Positions 1 through 12,094 are shown, counted from the first letter of the stretch. The stretch: 64,000 bases of DNA from Notospermus geniculatus (GCA_002633025.1 NMRB01000011.1:659826-723825), one strand, 5' to 3'. A program made the numbers and translations. Notes: generated from the letters alone by a model not told the origin.

Positions 1-546
1 ATGTTGAATGCTTACTCGGGTACAGCGAACACACAATACTGCTCACAATCCCACCAACACTCAACATAGAGACATTATAGTACTGGTGGATCAATCCATT
101 ACCAGCAAATTTTGCTCAGCTACAGCACAATTGACGTACGACATATAAGAATAAATTGCTCCTTACAGGCAGAGGCATTATCATGTCTTCCTGAAACCGC
201 GGTGGTCTGCATCCATTAAGTGTTGTGGTAGTCAGTCAACAAGTTCTGGTCTCTTTCTATCCAAGTCAGTCAAGTGATCCTGGACCCAAAATCTCATCTC
301 CATAATCCATTGCGTAAACAGAGCTTCCCAAGTGGTATTGGAAGTCTTGTCATCGATCTGAAAAACAGGAGTAGTAAATGTATAATTAAACAGAGCTGCC
401 AGCATCCAGTCTGTGTGATTTAAAGCTGGCGAGTCAAAGAGTGACTGATATAAATCATGTTCCAAGTATGAATACTGTCATTATGATCTGAAGTACAAAA
501 TATGAAAAATTGTTCCATTTCTCTTTAAATCTTGAGTTGTTGACTG
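1..546. other. Non-coding, no recognised feature
   Basis: Only short chance open frames are present, none with recognisable composition or splice context. No RNA gene or repeat boundary was seen. Confidence 0.5.
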
Positions 547-680
547 AGGCGGCGCAGTGGTAGAGAAACAGACTTAGGTCAGGGAGGAGTTAGGTTCGAT
601 AACGAGCGAAGGGTTTTGATGATGTATGTATATACAGAAAAGCACAAAGAGCTGATGACATGCCCCCAGTCCAATCACAA
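547..680 (+). mobile_element. tRNA-derived SINE fragment
   Basis: A tRNA-like pol III promoter is visible. An A-box-like GGCGCAGTGGTAGAG lies at 551-565 and a B-box-like TAGGTTCGATAAC at 591-603, at a spacing normal for a tRNA head. The flanks do not form a full acceptor stem, so this is better read as a SINE head or tRNA pseudogene than a working tRNA. The 3' limit is a guess. Confidence 0.5.
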
Positions 681-1235
681 ATCGAATGGGAGTATCAATA
701 TTTGATACACCCGTTTTGACTTGTGGTTGCACTTCGGGATTTTATAGGAATGTCAAAGTATTTCTCTATTGAGTCTCAGCTTTTAACCATTTCAACAGAA
801 AAGATTGAATAGTGTAACTCCCGAAAGCCCCACTGATCAAATCCAAGTCACAAGATCTAAACTTGATTTTCGTCCGTGGCAAAATAATGGGTAAAAAGTC
901 GCCCAAAAAGAGCTTAATTTTGAGCTTTCTCTCCCAGATCAACAGTCAGTTATGTTCAAGAAAAACGTAATGTTTCCCCAAAGATTCATTCTGATCAATT
1001 TGCCAAATGAAGGCTAATTAGTTTAACACACTCAGTGCAAAAGACCATGATCTTGTTTACATTATATTTGCCAATGGATGATAACAGCAGACGACCAGAA
1101 TCCATTACCGAAATGAAAAGGATGACAGACCTGACCAGGAAACACACAACAAACTTGGCCTTACGTAAAGTATCCTCTTCATTCCAATACCTGAAGGATC
1201 CGAGGTATTTGAAAGCCAATGATATGACAGCTGGG

Positions 1236-1733
1236 AGCTTGACAACTCTCGAGTCTCAGCTAATCCCAACCCATCATCAACCCATGAATTCATCAAAATG
1301 CAGTATTTCAATCTTAATACCGGTAATGACTGAAAATATGGGATAGGCAATATAATGGCTGGGCCCTACATGTACTAACTTACCTATAAACATGTCTTGA
1401 TGTTAGAGATATCACTTATAATAGGAGATAACTGTATGAATGATTGAAGTCAAATGACTTTATAACCACTAAAAGCCGGAAGCTTGACAACTCTCGAGTC
1501 TCAGCTAATCCCAACCCATCATCAACCCATGAATTCATCAATTCATCAAAATGCAGTATTTCAATCTTACCGGTAAAATGACTGAAAATATGGGATAGGC
1601 AATATAATGGCTGGGCCCTATACATGTACTATAACTTACCTATAAACATGTCTTGATGTTAGAGATATCACTTATAATAGGAGATAACTGTATGAATGAT
1701 TGAAGTCAAATGACTTTATAACCACTAAAAGCC
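1236..1733. repeat. Two-copy tandem repeat, about 245 bp unit
   Basis: Copy 1 (1236-1480) and copy 2 (1481-1733) are nearly identical, from the AGCTTGACAACTCTCGAG start to the final CACTAAAAGCC. Copy 2 has a small internal duplication of about 8 bases (an ATTCATCA repeat) and a few substitutions. No coding function is apparent. Confidence 0.9.
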
Positions 1734-4700
1734 AATAATTCGTCATATCCTGAAGTCATCAATTGCGTGAATTGGTCAAAAGAATCCTGTCAAATTGAAA
1801 CATGATCACTGAGTACGGAACCGGACTCACAACGTAAAGATTGACGCAATCAGATTGAGAATTCGATATCCGGTATCACCTGATCGGTCAAGTGCCATCG
1901 TACATTTGTCATCTTCGACAACACTCAACGGTACTTTCAAACCCCTCACACATTCCTTACGATACTGTCATGCTATTGAGCTAAATCAAATCACACTCCA
2001 GAAACAGAATCAACTGTTTGATTTTGAAGAGCCAATCTTTTACCAATACTGCCAACTTATGTGATATTGTACGAGATATTGATGGTAATGTATCAGATGA
2101 ACTGTCCTACTTTTCTCAAATAATAATTGGAACTACCCAACATTCACTTGGATATCCAGGGATATGATTGTTGATTTAAAATACTCATGCTGCTACACAA
2201 TGCACCGAATTTAACGGACCCATGATTTCATGCCAATACATGAACTGACCCAGAAATTTCTTAGAAATACATCTCCAAGATCAACAGTATACTTTTTCAC
2301 ATTTTAAAGGGATGGCCCTGAACATGTCTCACTATAGAATGTTACAGAGATTCATGATTTGGTTGCAGTCAAGTTGGCCATCGACAACTGCACTTGTACT
2401 ACTGCGGAAGGGGGGTACATAATGTCGTTCTTACGACCCTGAGTAACGCATAACAAGCCCCCGCCCATGTTTAAGCTGGGTAACTCATAACTACCCCCTG
2501 ACTGAGTAATGTTTTACCAAGAGTAACACTCATTTCATGAATGAGGTACCCATACTCATCAACTCACCTGCAAATGAGGATTTGGTACTGGCATCTATTC
2601 CACTTTTTAGGATGATTTGGTATGAATGTCTACTCCTTTTTGTTCCCAAACAACAATGGATTCACTTTCCAGTCTTTAAAGATTTTTATCCTACCTGAGT
2701 GACAATTCCATATATTCTCAATGTAGCTTCCTGGGCAGTTAACACCACATCAGATTTGAAATATCACCATATCACACTCACTTAAAAAGGAAATACAGGA
2801 ATCCTAGAGCGACTTACCTGGTGTACTTAGACTGTCTCAAGCACGGAAAAGTGACCAACAAAACCAACTCCAGTCATTTCCCAGAAAGGAATTTTGCTTC
2901 CCACCATTTCCAATCATTGCCATCAACTCAAGTACACCACCCATTGTATGACTGTCTGACCTGAAAATATAAACAATTTGGTCACATTATGCAGATTCAG
3001 GTTTTATTTACTTTATGATGTATTATTTATGCGAGATGATTTTACCACCTATCTTGGAAAACTAGATCGGGTCATTCCTTGTTATCAAATGATATTCTCG
3101 CTTTGATCTGATGCCAGCCGACCAGAATTTCTCAATCACAACGTGATAACCCTGGACTGAAGATTGCAAGAAGATGGTTGAAATGCATGTGATCCATATC
3201 TGAAAATGATCCTCGATTCATATCAGCAACCAGTCTCGTGCATATACAACTATGATCACGTTTGCAACAACGGCTTCCCTCTACAACATTTCACGAGCTT
3301 TGGACACTCCTATTCTTATACAATTTGATCGTTCTGCACCCATTGAGACTGCTCTATTGCTCCAGGCACGATCCACTCATTACATCCGACTGTATCCATG
3401 ACATGGCTGAATATCGAACTGGAGTCGAAGTATTTTAGTAAACATTCGGACTGAGCTTGGTAATCAGCACAATATTGGCGGCCTAATTACCATCAACTGT
3501 GATCTAATTACAAAATTGATTCAGGTACTCCATAAAAATGCGTAATAGCACAATTCATAGAACATTGTATTCCAATAGTTAGGATACAGTACAAGAGAAT
3601 TAGACCTATGTAGGTTGACGGGTAGAAACAATAGACAGCCATGATCTCAATATCGACAGACTATCAATGAGAAGATTGATCCCCCAAAACATTGAGATTT
3701 ATATAGGAAGCAGGACATGCACTTTACTATGACAGATTATCTAATATCCCATGATTACAATACCAGGTAGGCCTATCCAAATAGAAAGCAATGACTGGAA
3801 TATTTCACCATTCTTTTGTCTACTGGAGTGGTGAAAGGCTGTTTCTTGAAACTCTACAATATTCATGTCAGATCTAGGTATCACGGAGATCTATAATATG
3901 GCACTGCAAACTAATTGATCTATTAACCCTTTAAAATCTGACAGCAGAAATAAAAGTAGTTTTGGTGTCGGACGGAACGATAGATTTTGTTGGTAAGCTC
4001 AATATTTTTTTATACCCTCCTTCAAATGAGTGTACACCGTAGCCTACATCCCAGATGGAGAAACTAATAGTTAAAGAATAAAGGTCCATATTATCAAATA
4101 CTACATTTGATTTTTGGAAAATCAATGGCACAAATCTTTGTGATCATTACACAGTTTGAATTTTGTCCCATTTTCTTGGGTAACCAATTTTGAAACACAT
4201 GCGCCACTAGGAAGACCATCAGATGAACTGACACCACATGGTTGAAAAGTAACCGAGGCGAAGAACAGAGATGCCTCCCTAAATTGTGACTAAAGGACAG
4301 AAAAATGCATTCAGCGCTTTTTTTAGAAATACTCATTGATCTCGACTGTATTTTCTTATCCAGGACCAAATCATGTGCAACAGTAGAATTCTTCTCAAGT
4401 CTGCAATCAAAGTAATTCAGACTGTCAACAGAACCGATGCTAACTTCACTCCCCAATCATTTATACATGTATTAACTTTCAACATTTCCATATTATTATC
4501 AAATCACTGAGTACTTTAATACACAAACTATCAAAAAAACAACCTCGCTCAGCAAATGATAATGATAAGCCACTAGAAAGTGGGACACGGTGGGAAGCGG
4601 TTTTTAAAAAATACATAGATATGTATTGACTTTACATTCTATCATTGTTGGTTGTACTCTTGTAGATGTCCCATCAATCCATCAAAAATTCATTGAATAT

Positions 4701-5092
4701 AGATCCTTTTTGTAACGTTTCCACCATTTTTATGGACACGCACATGTAGTTACAACTTACATGTACACAAAAAATATTAGACATGGAAGTACGCTGTTCA
4801 AATATCACTGCGACAAATTCGAACAATCGTTACTGAACAATCAGAATGTAAATATCACAAATGCATGAATGTAGAGTGAAAGTGTTGTAGTGAGTTTGGG
4901 TGCAAATCAAGGGCATATAACAGCAGGTTACGGATAGTGTGAATCTTCCAGGGCAGTCCTTCCGGGGGTCCTTTCAGGGACATGAAAAAAATCTGGATTC
5001 TGAACTGATCATGTCATGGTAGTCACAGTAGGTCTATTCCAGTTTGTAAAAGAAATAGGCTGCAGAGGTGAATGAATTCTGTCAAATGAAAA
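1734..5092. other. Gene-free stretch
   Basis: No recognisable exon, RNA gene or repeat was found. The longest open frame, a 120-codon minus-strand run at 4094-4456, starts at a TTG, resembles no family I know and is taken as chance. Confidence 0.5.
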
Positions 5093-5250
5093 CCAGGGCC
5101 CGGTTGCACAAAAGCATACTAGGCGTAGTATCATTCTATCTCCTAGTTGGCTTCTAACTTACTTAGTATGCGTTTGTATATGAAGTTAGAAGCCAACTAG
5201 GAGATAGAATGATACTACGCCTAGTATGCTTTTGTGCAACCGGACCCTGG
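5093..5250. mobile_element. Foldback (MITE-like) element, 68-bp arms
   Basis: The left arm (5093-5160) is the reverse complement of the right arm (5183-5250) with about one mismatch, around a 22-bp centre. The ends read CCAGGGCCCGGTTGCAC and GTGCAACCGGACCCTGG. It encodes nothing. Target-site duplication is not clear. Confidence 0.9.
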
Positions 5251-5908
5251 CTACCAGTAGGCCTGACATGCCTGTTGCTGACAATTTTTTTGTACCGGTA
5301 TTTTGACTCCATCCCAATCCATCAGCCCAATGGAAATAACGACAGAATTTCATGCTCTCACATTAGGACATCATTGAGACACACAATTTTCCATCAAACC
5401 ATGGAATATGGCCATAGTTATTCCTGTAACCATGCTCTGGAACATTATCCAGCCGAAGGGCCATTCAACTGGAACAGAAACTGTACGTCCACTTTGAGCA
5501 ATGACAACTTGATGATGCTGAGTGGCTGAAATACCTGCTTATGGTTTTTTAAACTGACACACTTCTGAAAAGAAGGCTTTCATCCTTGTTCATAAATATT
5601 ACATTTTCATGATATCGAGAAACAGAAGTGCACGACGTGAGTACTAGCTCCAGGATGGCAGCTTGGTGGTATTGATTGGAGTCAATCTGACTGGTATGGT
5701 ATGATTTCTATGAGCATGCATGAAGTGGATGGGACCTTGCGACCACAGCTAGGAAACCTGCCATTACCAAGCTACAAAATCGATGAAATGTGATTTATCG
5801 ACTGCTTTTATGGTGATATTGTTGAACTGACTGGTCTGAACAACCCCGATCTATTCTACCAACAGACTGGATTTCATCTGACTTGTGTCTGGATTTAGTA
5901 GACTGGGC

Positions 5909-6082
5909 TGAAGTCTGAATAGTGACATGGTTCATGGTCTACTACGAAGTCAGACCTGGGTCTGATTTGAATGGATGGCATGGTCTAACTGTGACATGAC
6001 TCAGGTCCTGAGTCTGGTCTGAATTGTGAGTTACAGCCAGACTAACATAGCCTCAAGTCTGAATGGTGACATGGTCTACTTA
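5909..6082. repeat. Degenerate short tandem repeat
   Basis: The phrases AGTCTGAAT, GTGACATGG and CATGGTCTAC recur three to four times with irregular spacing, suggesting an old, diverged minisatellite. The flanking DNA (5251-5908 and 6083-7383) shows no gene. Confidence 0.5.
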
Positions 6083-7383
6083 TGGAGGGGCGTCTAGGAT
6101 ATTTTAATTCTTACTAGCATTGGTATCCATCACATAAGCAGCCAAGGGATATCACATGATGGAACTTTATCATCTAATTTCGGTGATACCATAGCAATAT
6201 CCCACTTATATCCTGCAGGCTCCATAGGAAAAAGGAACTGAGTAACTAGTACTTTTACAGTGGTACCTCCCTGAATGGACACCTGTCCGAAAGACACCCT
6301 CATTAAGGATACCGGTACCAAACCCAAGTCACAAATGGGTTATTTCTGTTCATTTTGCCTCTGTACGTAGGACTCCTCTCAATTTAGGACAGTCCTAAAG
6401 CTAAAGGTGATCTTGATAGAGAGGTTACACTGTAACTTTTGTAAGGCGAGCTGTCATCTTTGGCTAAAGAACAGAGGAAAATGCAAATCCTCAATCAAAC
6501 AACTATCAAGAGAAGAGCATTTAGCATTCAATCCTCACAGTCAAGTGAGTTGTTATGAATCTTCAGGACAGAGATTGCATGATAATGGGTATAATAACTC
6601 ATTTCCAAACCAATTGCAACTCTCATTATTCATCATTATTCCAGCATTTATTGTTCAATAATGTTGATGGAAATCATATCACAGCTGCTCTATAAGAGTC
6701 CTCTTCACTTGGTCGCTCTGAAAAACGAAAATCCCTACTTTGATGAGTCGCCAATGTCAAGGTTATTCTGAAATTCCAAGTTGTCCTCATACTTCACATC
6801 TCACTCTGTGTAATGTAATGTAAGCCTCTCATTTCTTTTCAACATTCTAACAAAAAATTTGCCCCTAAATTTGAATAAGCAAACAAATAGGCCAAGCTAA
6901 GATGATACAATTGGTACTTGTCATGAATAGGGCTACGGGGCCATAAGTAAGTAGGTCAGCAGTCAAGTAGGCCTAGCCCTACATGCAAATGAGCAATTGA
7001 ATTAACTGAAAAAGCTAACTACTTTACTTTCGTCTGTCTAAGGTCCCTTCATTAAACACCAATTCATTATGTATGCACTGGCCAAGGTAAAGGCCTTTCA
7101 ATATGACTGGCTGGCACCATGGCCATTGGTCATTTTTGTTGAATAGAATAGACTTATCCTTTGTATAATTATTCCAGGAGGCGAGACCTCTACTGGCATG
7201 AATATGTGGAAGGGACCTTAGACCTAGACGAAAGTAAAGTATTTCAATTAGCAGCAACATATGGCCAAGAAAGAAATGCCAATGTGCATTTTCCAAACCT
7301 GAAAATTATTCGCTGAGGCAACAAAAAGGTTTGAACAAACTGTCATTTTTGCACTACAGTCACACATTTTTAACACAGCTGAA

Positions 7384-7810
7384 ATGGCATTCGGAACTTC
7401 CGAAGGCAACTGCTCGGCAATTTCCGTACGGTCGCATTTCCCCTCGGACACAATTCCAAGGCAGCCATCTTGAATGCGCAAGGATTGCTGCCCGTTTGTG
7501 AGAGTTCAAATGCGGTTCGCCTCATCACACCCTGCGCATGAACGAAATAGGTCACACAAAACGTTGCGTTATTGATCAATAATTGGCAGATTGGATGAGA
7601 TACCGGTAAGTTTATAAATAATATGCCTCAAGTTATCCAGCAAATAAGTTTGAACACCTTAACAGGCCAAAATTCTGCCAAAATAGTCCCACGGTCGATC
7701 ACGTGGGTTTGTTGATAAACAATATGGCTGCCTTGCACTTGTGTCCGAGGTGAAATGCGCCGTCCAGTGGCAGATAAGCAGTTCGCCTCAGGTGGTTCCG
7801 AATGCTGAAA
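7384..7810. repeat. Inverted pair of a YY1-motif-bearing repeat
   Basis: About 90 bp at 7384-7471 matches the reverse complement of 7720-7810 imperfectly. Shared phrases include GCATTCGGAAC, CCTCGGACACAA and AAGGCAGCCAT. Both arms end in a YY1-like CCAT core (GCAGCCATCTTG at 7461-7472; ATGGCTGCC near 7724). A CACGTG E-box lies between them near 7700. This may be two inverted copies of one repeat or one element with long diverged termini. Confidence 0.65.
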
Positions 7811-8685
7811 TGGAAAGCTGAAAAAGGGGCGTGGCAGGTGAACAATCATACAGTGCTGCCATCTAGTGTCGAACTGTAAAACTGCAGAACATGTTGCATG
7901 ATGAGCAAGACAACGAACGACTTACCTTTCGGTCTTTTCCTGGACAAATTGCGCAGTAATGATTGGATTGGAGAAGTCTAAAGTACAATGGCTATTGTGT
8001 ACATGCGTTTATATTCCAATCGTGCGACTCAGACATGAAAAAACACACCAAGAATGCACGGCAGCCGTATCGCAGATGCACCCATCTGCCATCATTTTCA
8101 AGCGCTATCAATGCTTGCAGCGCCTCACGCGGATTGCGACGGAACTAAACGTCATACGAGGACAATACCCTGCTCGGATGGCTGAGGCAGCCCGCGTCCA
8201 GTTTCAGATCATTGACAAGAGTGAAAGTTCATGATGTAATCGTACATGGACTGGGATTGTTATGGTGTTACCTCTGTAACCCAATATTCTTTGGTTGAAA
8301 ATTGGTCATCTATATTAGAACAATTCGTGCGAGCCGGACTAGGCGTTGTCATGGCGACTTCCTTTCGACCATTGCATAGGATATGATAAAAAATTATGAG
8401 GAAACTATACAGTCAAGTCTCTCTATGATAAAATATAGTCCCGTATAACGTTCGACTATTCCAAAACTTTGAGTCACAAAAACAGAATTTACCTCAAGTT
8501 TTTCATTGTCTTGTCGATGTCCCCTTCATCAGACAAGAACAATAAGCGTCCCCGTCATCATAAATTGACCACGTCAAATTCGCGAAAACTCACTGTTTTT
8601 AGAGTTACGTCTGACAACCCAAAAGGGAGCGAAGAGAGGGCGGCGTGTCATATACTGGCGTCTGCGTTCGGAGTGTAATTGTCAA
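7811..8685. other. Gene-free stretch
   Basis: A 91-codon open frame at 7959-8234 (+) has no recognisable domain and is probably chance. GC content is slightly higher than in the surrounding DNA. Nothing else was seen. Confidence 0.4.
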
Positions 8686-8835
8686 TAGGGAGGTTTAGAA
8701 ATCAAACGATAAACATAAACTTTACAACTTTATTTTTCATATTACACATTCACCAGATTTAAAATCGCATTTTCAGTACAAAAATAACGTAGTCGTTAAC
8801 GTTTACGTTTATCGTTTGACTTCTTAACCTCCCTA
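8686..8835. mobile_element. Foldback element with 35-bp arms
   Basis: Arms 8686-8720 and 8801-8835 are inverted copies with about four mismatches and share the core TCAAACGATAAAC. The TA at each outer edge is compatible with a Tc1/mariner-type TA target duplication. The 80-bp centre is AT-rich. Confidence 0.85.
8729..8734 (-). terminator. Possible polyadenylation signal for the glycosyltransferase
   Basis: On the minus strand this reads AATAAA. It is the first canonical hexamer I found downstream of the glycosyltransferase stop codon, about 490 bases away. It lies inside the foldback at 8686-8835. Use is inferred from position only. Confidence 0.3.
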
Positions 8836-9222
8836 CTACAGGGCCCACAACGGAAGGGAACACAGACGACGAAGAACCTCCTTCCCATCGCTCGCTCCTG
8901 AATTTTTGGTACTGAATGAGAAAGCTAAGTTAACAAATGATAGGTGATTGTCTTCGACTGTATTTATATAAAAAGGCATGACATGCTCCTCTTTTTCCTG
9001 AGGAAGAATGGGATATCATTTAGTGAAGTTCTTTGGTGGCAAAGCGAACGTATACATAAGATATGCGCAACTATTCGTGACAGACCAATGACGGACGGTC
9101 TGGAGGAGGAGGAGGACGTCCCTCTGAAAATAAGCGCATCATTTTCACTTCTAAGAGCCTCAGGCTAAAACAGTGGAAAAATCTAAATAGAAATCACAGA
9201 AGTATTATAGAATGGACGAGAT

Positions 9223-10425
9223 TCAATGCTTGATGCTGCTGCTGATGTTCTTCACGAGCGCATTTGGCAAAATATTTCTGATATGCAAACTATTATAATC
9301 AAACCCCTTTTTGAAATACAATTCCTTTCCTTCGGCCCATGTATGGAAATGATGATGGTCGGTGAACGTCACTCTAAAAATCTTGTTAATAAAATGACGA
9401 CTGTATAAATCATCACATACTAATTTCTGTCCATACGTCATGCCAAAGATAAAGGCACTAAATCTGCTACATGAGAAGATGACCGTTCTGTTGAAAAGTG
9501 TGTCGTACTTCGGCATGAAGAATTCCGCAGGTGCGACGCCAATACGGCTTGCTTTATTACGGCAAAGTTCAATGGTGAAATTGTCGATGTAGTTGGCGTA
9601 AATTTTTGATAAGAATACGGGTCCTGTTGTGTGAAGGACACCCAATGGGTTATCCTTATGGACTTTCAGGCTGTCTAAGACGAATTTGAAGAATGGATGT
9701 TGTCCACGGCACATCATAAACGCGTTACAGGCAAGGAATCCAAAGTTGTTCAGCATCTCAATGCGCATGAGATTGCCGTGTTCGTACGGCTCCTGACTCA
9801 GAAGACAAGTGTACTTCTCTATGAGAGGGTTCAAAGACCTCACAGGTTCGATGTCAAGGTCGGCGTACACACCTCCAAATTGATATAAAACGAAGTAGCG
9901 CATCGCGTCTGCTCTTTCTATATTGTTTTTGTATGACGTAAATAGTGAGTAATAATCCGGGAAATAAATTTTGATGAATTCCGCTGTGTTCTTGTCGGTC
10001 CATAACCACACTTGCCAATCTGGGTTGGTCGTTTTCCATTTTTCCACGAAAGGAACTGCTTTAGCTGGTATCTTTTCGGATTTCCAAGTCAAGTGGACGA
10101 TTTTCGGTACTCCGTCTGAGGCCCGGTTTGTTTCAATTATGGTCGGGTACACCAAATCAGGCAGGTGGCACTTCTCTTGCTTCAGAATCATGCGTGTGAC
10201 TTGCGGCACAGTGTGCAAAGTAACCGTGGTGTTACGTTTCGAGAATTCCACAAACTCCACGAAGTCGTCTATCTGTCTCGCCTTCTGAAGGGCTGGTGGA
10301 AAGAAAACTGTCCTGGTGATCACGTCTGGTTTTCCAGTATCGAAGACGAACGTTTTGAAGAAGATGAACATAGCTGTGGTGATGATGATGTATACTGCAA
10401 CACTCCGGCGGTTAAGAAATGCCAT
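9223..10425 (-). CDS. DXD glycosyltransferase, Gly_transf_sug (OCH1/SUR1-like) class
   Basis: This is an intact single-exon gene of 400 residues with an ATG at 10425-10423 and a TGA at 9225-9223. Residues about 10-27 form a hydrophobic segment after a short basic N-terminus, giving a type II Golgi topology: cytosolic tail, signal anchor, stem, luminal catalytic domain. The catalytic part starts near 107 (PKIVHLTW) and continues through NPDWQVWLWTD (134-144), NNIERADAMRYFVLY (167-181) and GGVYADLDIEP (184-194). D189 and D191 form the metal and sugar-nucleotide binding DXD motif. N-X-S/T sites occur at N65, N282, N312 and N393, as expected for a luminal protein. Family members transfer hexoses such as mannose or galactose from nucleotide sugars to glycolipids or glycans; donor and acceptor cannot be told here. 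It lies head to head with the MBD2/3 gene, and a foldback begins 164 bases upstream of its ATG. Lack of introns could reflect an old retrocopy or simply the family's usual structure. Confidence 0.93.
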   Translation of the reverse strand: MAFLNRRSVAVYIIITTAMFIFFKTFVFDTGKPDVITRTVFFPPALQKARQIDDFVEFVEFSKRNTTVTLHTVPQVTRMILKQEKCHLPDLVYPTIIETNRASDGVPKIVHLTWKSEKIPAKAVPFVEKWKTTNPDWQVWLWTDKNTAEFIKIYFPDYYSLFTSYKNNIERADAMRYFVLYQFGGVYADLDIEPVRSLNPLIEKYTCLLSQEPYEHGNLMRIEMLNNFGFLACNAFMMCRGQHPFFKFVLDSLKVHKDNPLGVLHTTGPVFLSKIYANYIDNFTIELCRNKASRIGVAPAEFFMPKYDTLFNRTVIFSCSRFSAFIFGMTYGQKLVCDDLYSRHFINKIFRVTFTDHHHFHTWAEGKELYFKKGFDYNSLHIRNILPNALVKNISSSIKH

Positions 10426-10588
10426 CCTGAACGTACTTCTCGTCTTTTGTAAGAAATTTTATTTTCTGAAAGAGAAAAGAGGAAGAATGTCATTAGTGTG
10501 TTTACCTTGTGCTCAACCCGCGACACGGGAGGAATACGAGTGAAATGACCTACTATCTCAGGGTGCGGTGTACTGCTGGTACATTCGT

Positions 10589-10706
10589 GAGTTTTCGCAA
10601 AGCCCCCGAAACGCCAACGCCAATCCCATTGTTCGATAACACGAAGAGAGCAGCAAACAATAGGATAGACGTTCGCGTCGGCGTTTCGGGGGCTTTGCGA
10701 AAACTC
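10589..10706. mobile_element. Foldback MITE, family 1, copy 1
   Basis: The ends are GAGTTTTCGCAAAGCCCCCG and its inverse, with arms of about 50 bp around a short AG-rich centre (AACACGAAGAGAGCAGC). The outer 28 bases of the arms pair almost perfectly. It sits in the presumed promoter region of the minus-strand glycosyltransferase. Confidence 0.9.
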
Positions 10707-10896
10707 CTTAGTCATGGCGTAGGGTATTTTGGGATTAAAAAAAGATTAACATTACAAGTAGGCCCCTATACTTTGCTGTCGGCCAAAACATGTAGGTGGG
10801 CAAACAAATTTGTCATCCCACAAAACGTCTGTGATGTCGTGAGAAACGGGGACGGGAGGTCAAGGAATGCGACTGTCCTCGACAGTTCTGTCAAAT

Positions 10897-11029
10897 AATA
10901 GAGAGTTTTCGCAAAGCCCCCGAAACGCCGACGCGAACGTCTATCCTATTGTTCGGTGCTCTCGTGGTATCGAACAATGGGATTGGCGTTCGCGTTGGCG
11001 TTTCGGGGGTTTTGCGAAAACTCTCTATT
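10897..11029. mobile_element. Foldback MITE, family 1, copy 2
   Basis: This is the same family as the copy at 10589, with slightly longer ends (AATAGAGAGTTTTCGC and its exact inverse). Its two arms together retain the inner TTCGCGTTGGCG and ATTGTTCG blocks. It is non-coding. Confidence 0.9.
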
Positions 11030-11969
11030 GGTAGTTGTGTGTACACCCACAGGTGGCCCGAGCTATGTCCAAAATTTAGGGTAAACTGCACGTTCTTTGG
11101 CATCGACTGTACAGTCTCACCACAAAAATTACGGTAGTAGGCCTATCAATGAGGTATGGAACTACCTACCTGTTTTCCTCCTCTCATTCAGTCTGTACTT
11201 TCCACTCTGACGTGACTCCTGCTACGCTGCGAACCCATGTATATTCTTTATAATACTTCCATGACCCATGGAATGTCTGGCCAGCGTGACTAAAAGGTCC
11301 GTTCAGTTCGCCACTGCGGCATAACATGTACGTGTTTGACCACGCTTAGCTAACGTCATCTACTCAAATAATAACTTATAGCATTGCATAACTCTGGAAA
11401 ATTGGGTATAATGGACAGCTATTGTGGGATAAACGAGGGGGGGGGGAGTATATTATAAATGGTTAGTATAAATGGATTAGTATTTTGGTATTATTAGTTT
11501 GGGTAGCTTAAAGGGACTCTAGAGGCAGCTTGCTATTGGGCTACTAACAGTACTGCCACTATGCAACAGGTGACGCTGCATGGTAACCATGAACTCATAA
11601 ATTGTAGATCAAATGTTCACACTGATATAATTTTACTTCAAAACTGACGCCCAAGTTTGACCCTCATGCCACCAATTCTGTGTTAGTAATCATATCAATA
11701 TGTACTAAAAAGCTGCCTCTAGAGGCCCTTTAACTTGCTTGTTGTTACCTATAAAGTACAGTAGGCCAATTATCTGCTGGAATTGTAATACAGGAGAAAA
11801 CCTCTTCGCACAGGAACACGCGCCTTCTCCGCCTTGACCACCTGAACGGATGCAAGGGTTAAAGAATATCAGCATCATGGGGTTCAAAAGTCCAACAAAC
11901 TGCGAGGATTGAAGTTGAAGTTGTCGTATGAACTAATTTCGTCTTCGAAACTTCGCTCATACATTAGAC
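11030..11969. other. Intergenic, with a ten-base G run
   Basis: No exon was recognised. A G10 run is at 11437-11446. Two phrases, TCTAGAGGCAGCTT at about 11519 and AAGCTGCCTCTAGAGG at 11711, are inverted copies about 190 bases apart and may be the ends of a further foldback element. Confidence 0.5.
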
Positions 11970-12094
11970 AGTTATCGCAAAGCCCCCGAAACGCCAACGC
12001 GAACGTCAATCCTATTGTTCGATGCCGCGAAGAAGGCACGAACAAAAGGATGGACGACGTTCGCGTTGGCGTTTCGGGGGTTTTGCCGAAACTC
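11970..12094. mobile_element. Foldback MITE, family 1, copy 3
   Basis: The arms carry the family core GCAAAGCCCCCGAAACGCC and its inverse. The outermost bases are more diverged (GTTATCGC on the left, GCCGAAACTC on the right), so this copy looks older than the other two. It is the closest of the three to MBD2/3. Confidence 0.88.

Noticed and set aside
4094-4456. 120-codon minus-strand frame
   Set aside because: It begins at TTG rather than ATG, with no domain, splice context or repeat evidence.
5209-5529. 106-codon plus-strand frame
   Set aside because: It begins inside the right arm of the foldback at 5093-5250 and has no family resemblance.
10165-10715. Open frames on the opposite strand or in other phases over the glycosyltransferase and its upstream foldback
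   Set aside because: They are shadows of the glycosyltransferase frame or run through the foldback arms.
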